NCBI GenBank assembly: GCA_008931825.1 | Contig: QXVZ01009246.1 | Location: 1 to 64,000, forward strand | DNA length: 64,000 nt | Origin: Phallusia fumigata | Lineage: Eukaryota > Chordata > Ascidiacea > Phlebobranchia > Ascidiidae | Direction of reading: 5' to 3' | Shown: piece after piece, positions 62,301-64,000 of the stretch | How positions within the stretch are numbered: the first letter of the stretch is position 1 | Layout of the letters: every line of letters starts with the position of its first letter | The notes under the pieces: model-generated | What the model was told of the DNA's origin: nothing | Databases searched by the model: none | The model's input: the letters and a program-made list of their open reading frames with translations, nothing else | Position numbers and translations under genes: made by a program

Positions 62301-63365
62301 CTGCTACACTGAGTGGCTTTCTAATGTCACTCTTGATTTGCAAGTTGACAGGGTTTATTGCTTGATCCAGATCCACTGGGTAGTCCATAACTCCCGTTGT
62401 TATGATAGCTTGTCTTCTTAGCTCATCCTGAAGTTGGTTTACTAAAAAAAAGGTTGTACTTCATAAAATGCAGAGCCTGATTTAGTCAGGAAAGTACATC
62501 TGGCTGCTACAAATGTAGATAGTTTTGTTTTTATAAGTTATAAAGCGCCATAGTGTTTCATATAGAAAGAACAAAAATCCCATAGTGCCAAAATAAAACT
62601 TTGCCATTCGACATAAACTACTACACAATTTTAAAACGGATATTCACTATATTACTTTACATCTGGTTTTAAAGGAGAAATGGAATGGCACATCACTATG
62701 CCCTTTCTAAAACGTTTAGGGGACCTGTTGGTCCATTATTGGGGTTCAATGGTTAAATACAGCAATCGATGGACCATGATGGCATGCTTTACAAACTTTC
62801 TGATCATACAGATTTGACTTTGTTTGATAATTTCACCCAATTTAGAGGGATAAAAGAATTGATCGGACTATGGGGTCAGACAAAGAGATTGATAAACCAT
62901 AACAATGGCATGTTTGACAAACTGTCTAAATTTATTTAATTCAGACATTGTTAAATAATTTGATCCTTTTTAAGGGAATATTTGGGTAACTCTTGAGGCT
63001 ATAATGTCAACAGATTTAATACCTAAGTAAAGTGAACCAACCAAAAATTTATTAAAATTTCATGCCATTAGGCAACAGTAACCACAAGGCTGATGTGGTG
63101 ACAAACCTAATGACAAACCCATGACTCAATCTGTCATCTGGACTGCCTAGTCATACATAGGCTTCTGGGTTGATGTTTCATCCCCCAGCCTACCTCTTGC
63201 TGGCATGTTACACATCAAAACAAAAAATCTTGTAATTTTACACTTCCTAATACCTTGCTTCAATATTGCACCATCGTTGCCAGATTTGGAAGCATTGTGA
63301 TAATGATGTTCATGTACATCACCAAAATTGTAATTGGAAGATGATCCGCTGCTTTTATTACTCAT
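53339..63365 (-). CDS. NLR-type NACHT-LRR receptor, seven predicted exons
   Basis: Exons 63254-63365, 60670-62441, 59304-59465, 58846-59007, 58531-58689, 53657-53833, 53339-53368; all joins in frame, 857 residues. The N-terminal 37-residue exon is Ser/Gly/His/Asn-rich (NYNFGDVHEHHYHN) with no death-fold. Exon 2: NACHT ATPase with Walker A GHAGMGKTT (about 148-156), Walker B LYFFDGLDEAD (about 225-235), sensor region KLVTSRPNS, and winged-helix/superhelical part through about 627. Four LRR exons of 53-59 residues, each starting a repeat (LDILDLSVNEIGCEG, VENLSLAFNNIGNIG, ISLTISGNNIGNDG), give ribonuclease-inhibitor-type repeats. Known: such proteins sense microbial or danger signals in the cytosol; invertebrate chordates have many. 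Upstream acceptor tttttag before the ATG suggests a 5' UTR intron. Least sure: the last 10-codon exon and whether exons are missing in the 4.7-kb intron. Not assigned to a named vertebrate NLR. Confidence 0.85.
54048..54153 (-). repeat. 128-bp-monomer repeat family, 5'-end fragment beside an n
   Basis: Complement of the poly-T tract and head palindrome (GTGTCCCCTTCATGGAAGGG, then GACCCATA). The n at 54022 lies just upstream; the assembly probably broke in the homopolymer-rich part. Confidence 0.6.
54425..56759 (-). CDS. Three phase-matched exons of an unidentified acidic/serine-rich protein, inside the NLR intron
   Basis: Exons 56661-56759, 55366-55492 and 54425-54542, joined by GT-AG introns with matching phases (1, then 2), give about 114 residues without a stop: an acidic start EDDVDLESLMQQIDCANDES, a Ser/Gly run, TSEEETHTPSKANFFEKHFL, KSLPVAILSKRKLFGSHSDL, then a Pro/Ser-rich end (SSAPQPSSPISMPSTSASHQ). 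The third exon can end at its donor (gtttgt) in phase 0, which would join the LRR exon at 53833, or read on to a stop at about 54397. The first exon needs a phase-1 partner, which LRR exon 58531-58689 is not. So either a separate nested gene with an unseen first exon, or alternative exons of the NLR. I do not recognise the family. Confidence 0.5.
57045..57125 (-). repeat. 128-bp-monomer repeat family, 5'-end fragment beside an n
   Basis: Complement of the head: A-rich tract then TGTGTCCCCTTCGAGGAAGG and GGACCCATAAT. The n at 57042 again falls at the homopolymer tract. Confidence 0.6.
57522..58435 (+). repeat. 128-bp-monomer repeat family, body and tail
   Basis: Head unit (GGATTTGAATGAAACTTTTA, CAGCTGGTAGATATGG), a second head unit near 57715, about three to four monomers, and the tail CTGCAGAAACAATGATGG to GTGAAAGCCACCCTTCTAA. 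It lacks the 5' palindrome. Lies on the opposite strand inside the NLR intron. Confidence 0.7.
62630..63010 (-). repeat. 128-bp-monomer repeat family, partial copy in NLR intron 1
   Basis: Complement monomers: AGAGGGATAAAAGAATTGATC, CAATGGCATGTTTGACAAAC, AATTCAGACATTGTTAAATAA. About three diverged monomers, no clear head or tail beyond GGAATGGCACATCACTATG near 62682. Confidence 0.55.
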
Positions 63366-64000
63366 ACTTAAATTTAGCAACAGATTCTAAAAACATTTAA
63401 TAGAAAAGTTTTGCTAAATCATATGTGTGAGATTTGTGTTAATTTTGTACAATAAGCTTACTGGTATTTATGCTAAGTATTTATGCTTTGCCAGTAAGCC
63501 TGCATTAGTCAATGCCTCTCAGTAGAACATTGCATTGATTGGGGTAGAGGAGTTTTCACTTGATGATTGGATATTATGTAGAAAATGACATTCTACATGA
63601 AAAAAATAATGAAAAATTTTGTGTTCACTTAAAAAAAGCAGCTTGACTTTATTTGAAACAGTATGTTTGCATAAACTTATTGTCACACAGAATGTATGCC
63701 CTTAGTCTGAATTACAGCACTACAACTCTGTATGTCAAAGTTGTTATACCAACACATGAACCTGCTATATCTTGCTTCCAAGCTAAATTGGCAATTGTAA
63801 GTAATGTCATGCATCATAGCATTTTGTTATGTCTTGCCAAAATGAAACTAACGAAAAATAAAGCATTTTGTTGCCTAGTAATTAATAGATATTCTGTTAA
63901 TTTAATACAGTAGTTGTAGTTTTTATACACTTTCCACCACCTACAATGTTTTAGTGATGGCGTAAATGTATATATTACATGTAAATTTTTAAAAAGTATT
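63366..64000. other. 5' flank of the NLR gene
   Basis: AT-rich with an acceptor-like tttttag immediately upstream of the NLR start exon. No further gene recognised to the window end. Confidence 0.4.

Overview
The window is about 64 kb of AT-rich animal genomic DNA. Genes are small and split by short introns, and intergenic space is modest and full of short DNA-transposon derivatives. The gene set (one PPAR-type nuclear receptor with the PPAR-only Cys-x3-Cys D-box, plus clear chordate-like orthologues of ZNF207, KIAA0513, VAMP4, NUBP1, DPM3, CRTAP/P3H4, CHCHD1 and OTUD1) and the very heterozygous-looking assembly (isolated single n's joining near-identical segments) fit an ascidian tunicate, most likely Ciona. 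The species call is an inference from gene content and style, not from a database search.

Layout, left to right. 1-7.5 kb: the first coding exon of ZNF207/BuGZ (minus, running off the left edge) and an intronless KIAA0513 orthologue (plus); a cluster of CRE-like TGACGTC sites lies between them. 7.5-15.3 kb: no confident gene; two n-joined duplications, two hAT-type MITEs, one possible terminal exon of unknown type, and a foldback element with a minisatellite core and a perfect 9-bp target duplication. 15.3-29.4 kb: an eleven-exon PPAR gene (651 codons, in frame throughout) whose introns hold several copies of one large repeat family built of ~128-bp monomers, and a 1-kb assembly gap. 32.2-36.0 kb: VAMP4 (minus) with its last two exons duplicated at an n-join. 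36.6-37.7 kb: NUBP1 (plus), head-to-head with VAMP4. 38.8-39.0 kb: DPM3 (minus). 41.1-42.4 kb: an intronless CRTAP/P3H4-like gene (plus), then three-exon CHCHD1/MRPS37 (plus). 45.9-48.2 kb: an OTUD1-like deubiquitinase (minus). 49.6-50.9 kb: a cytosolic sulfotransferase (plus). 52.1 kb: a hAT transposase remnant. 53.3-63.4 kb: a NACHT-LRR (NLR-type) immune receptor (minus), with three phase-matched exons of an unidentified acidic/serine-rich protein inside its largest intron.

The genes do not form one pathway; they are housekeeping and signalling genes of a compact genome. The points most worth following up are: the PPAR ligand pocket has lost three of the four residues that anchor fatty-acid carboxylates in vertebrates; the NLR has no recognisable death-fold but a short Asn/Gly/His-rich N-terminal exon; the nested acidic exons inside the NLR; a suspicious donor site in OTUD1; and the 128-bp-monomer repeat family. 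No CRISPR, operon of prokaryotic type, rRNA gene or retroviral element was recognised.
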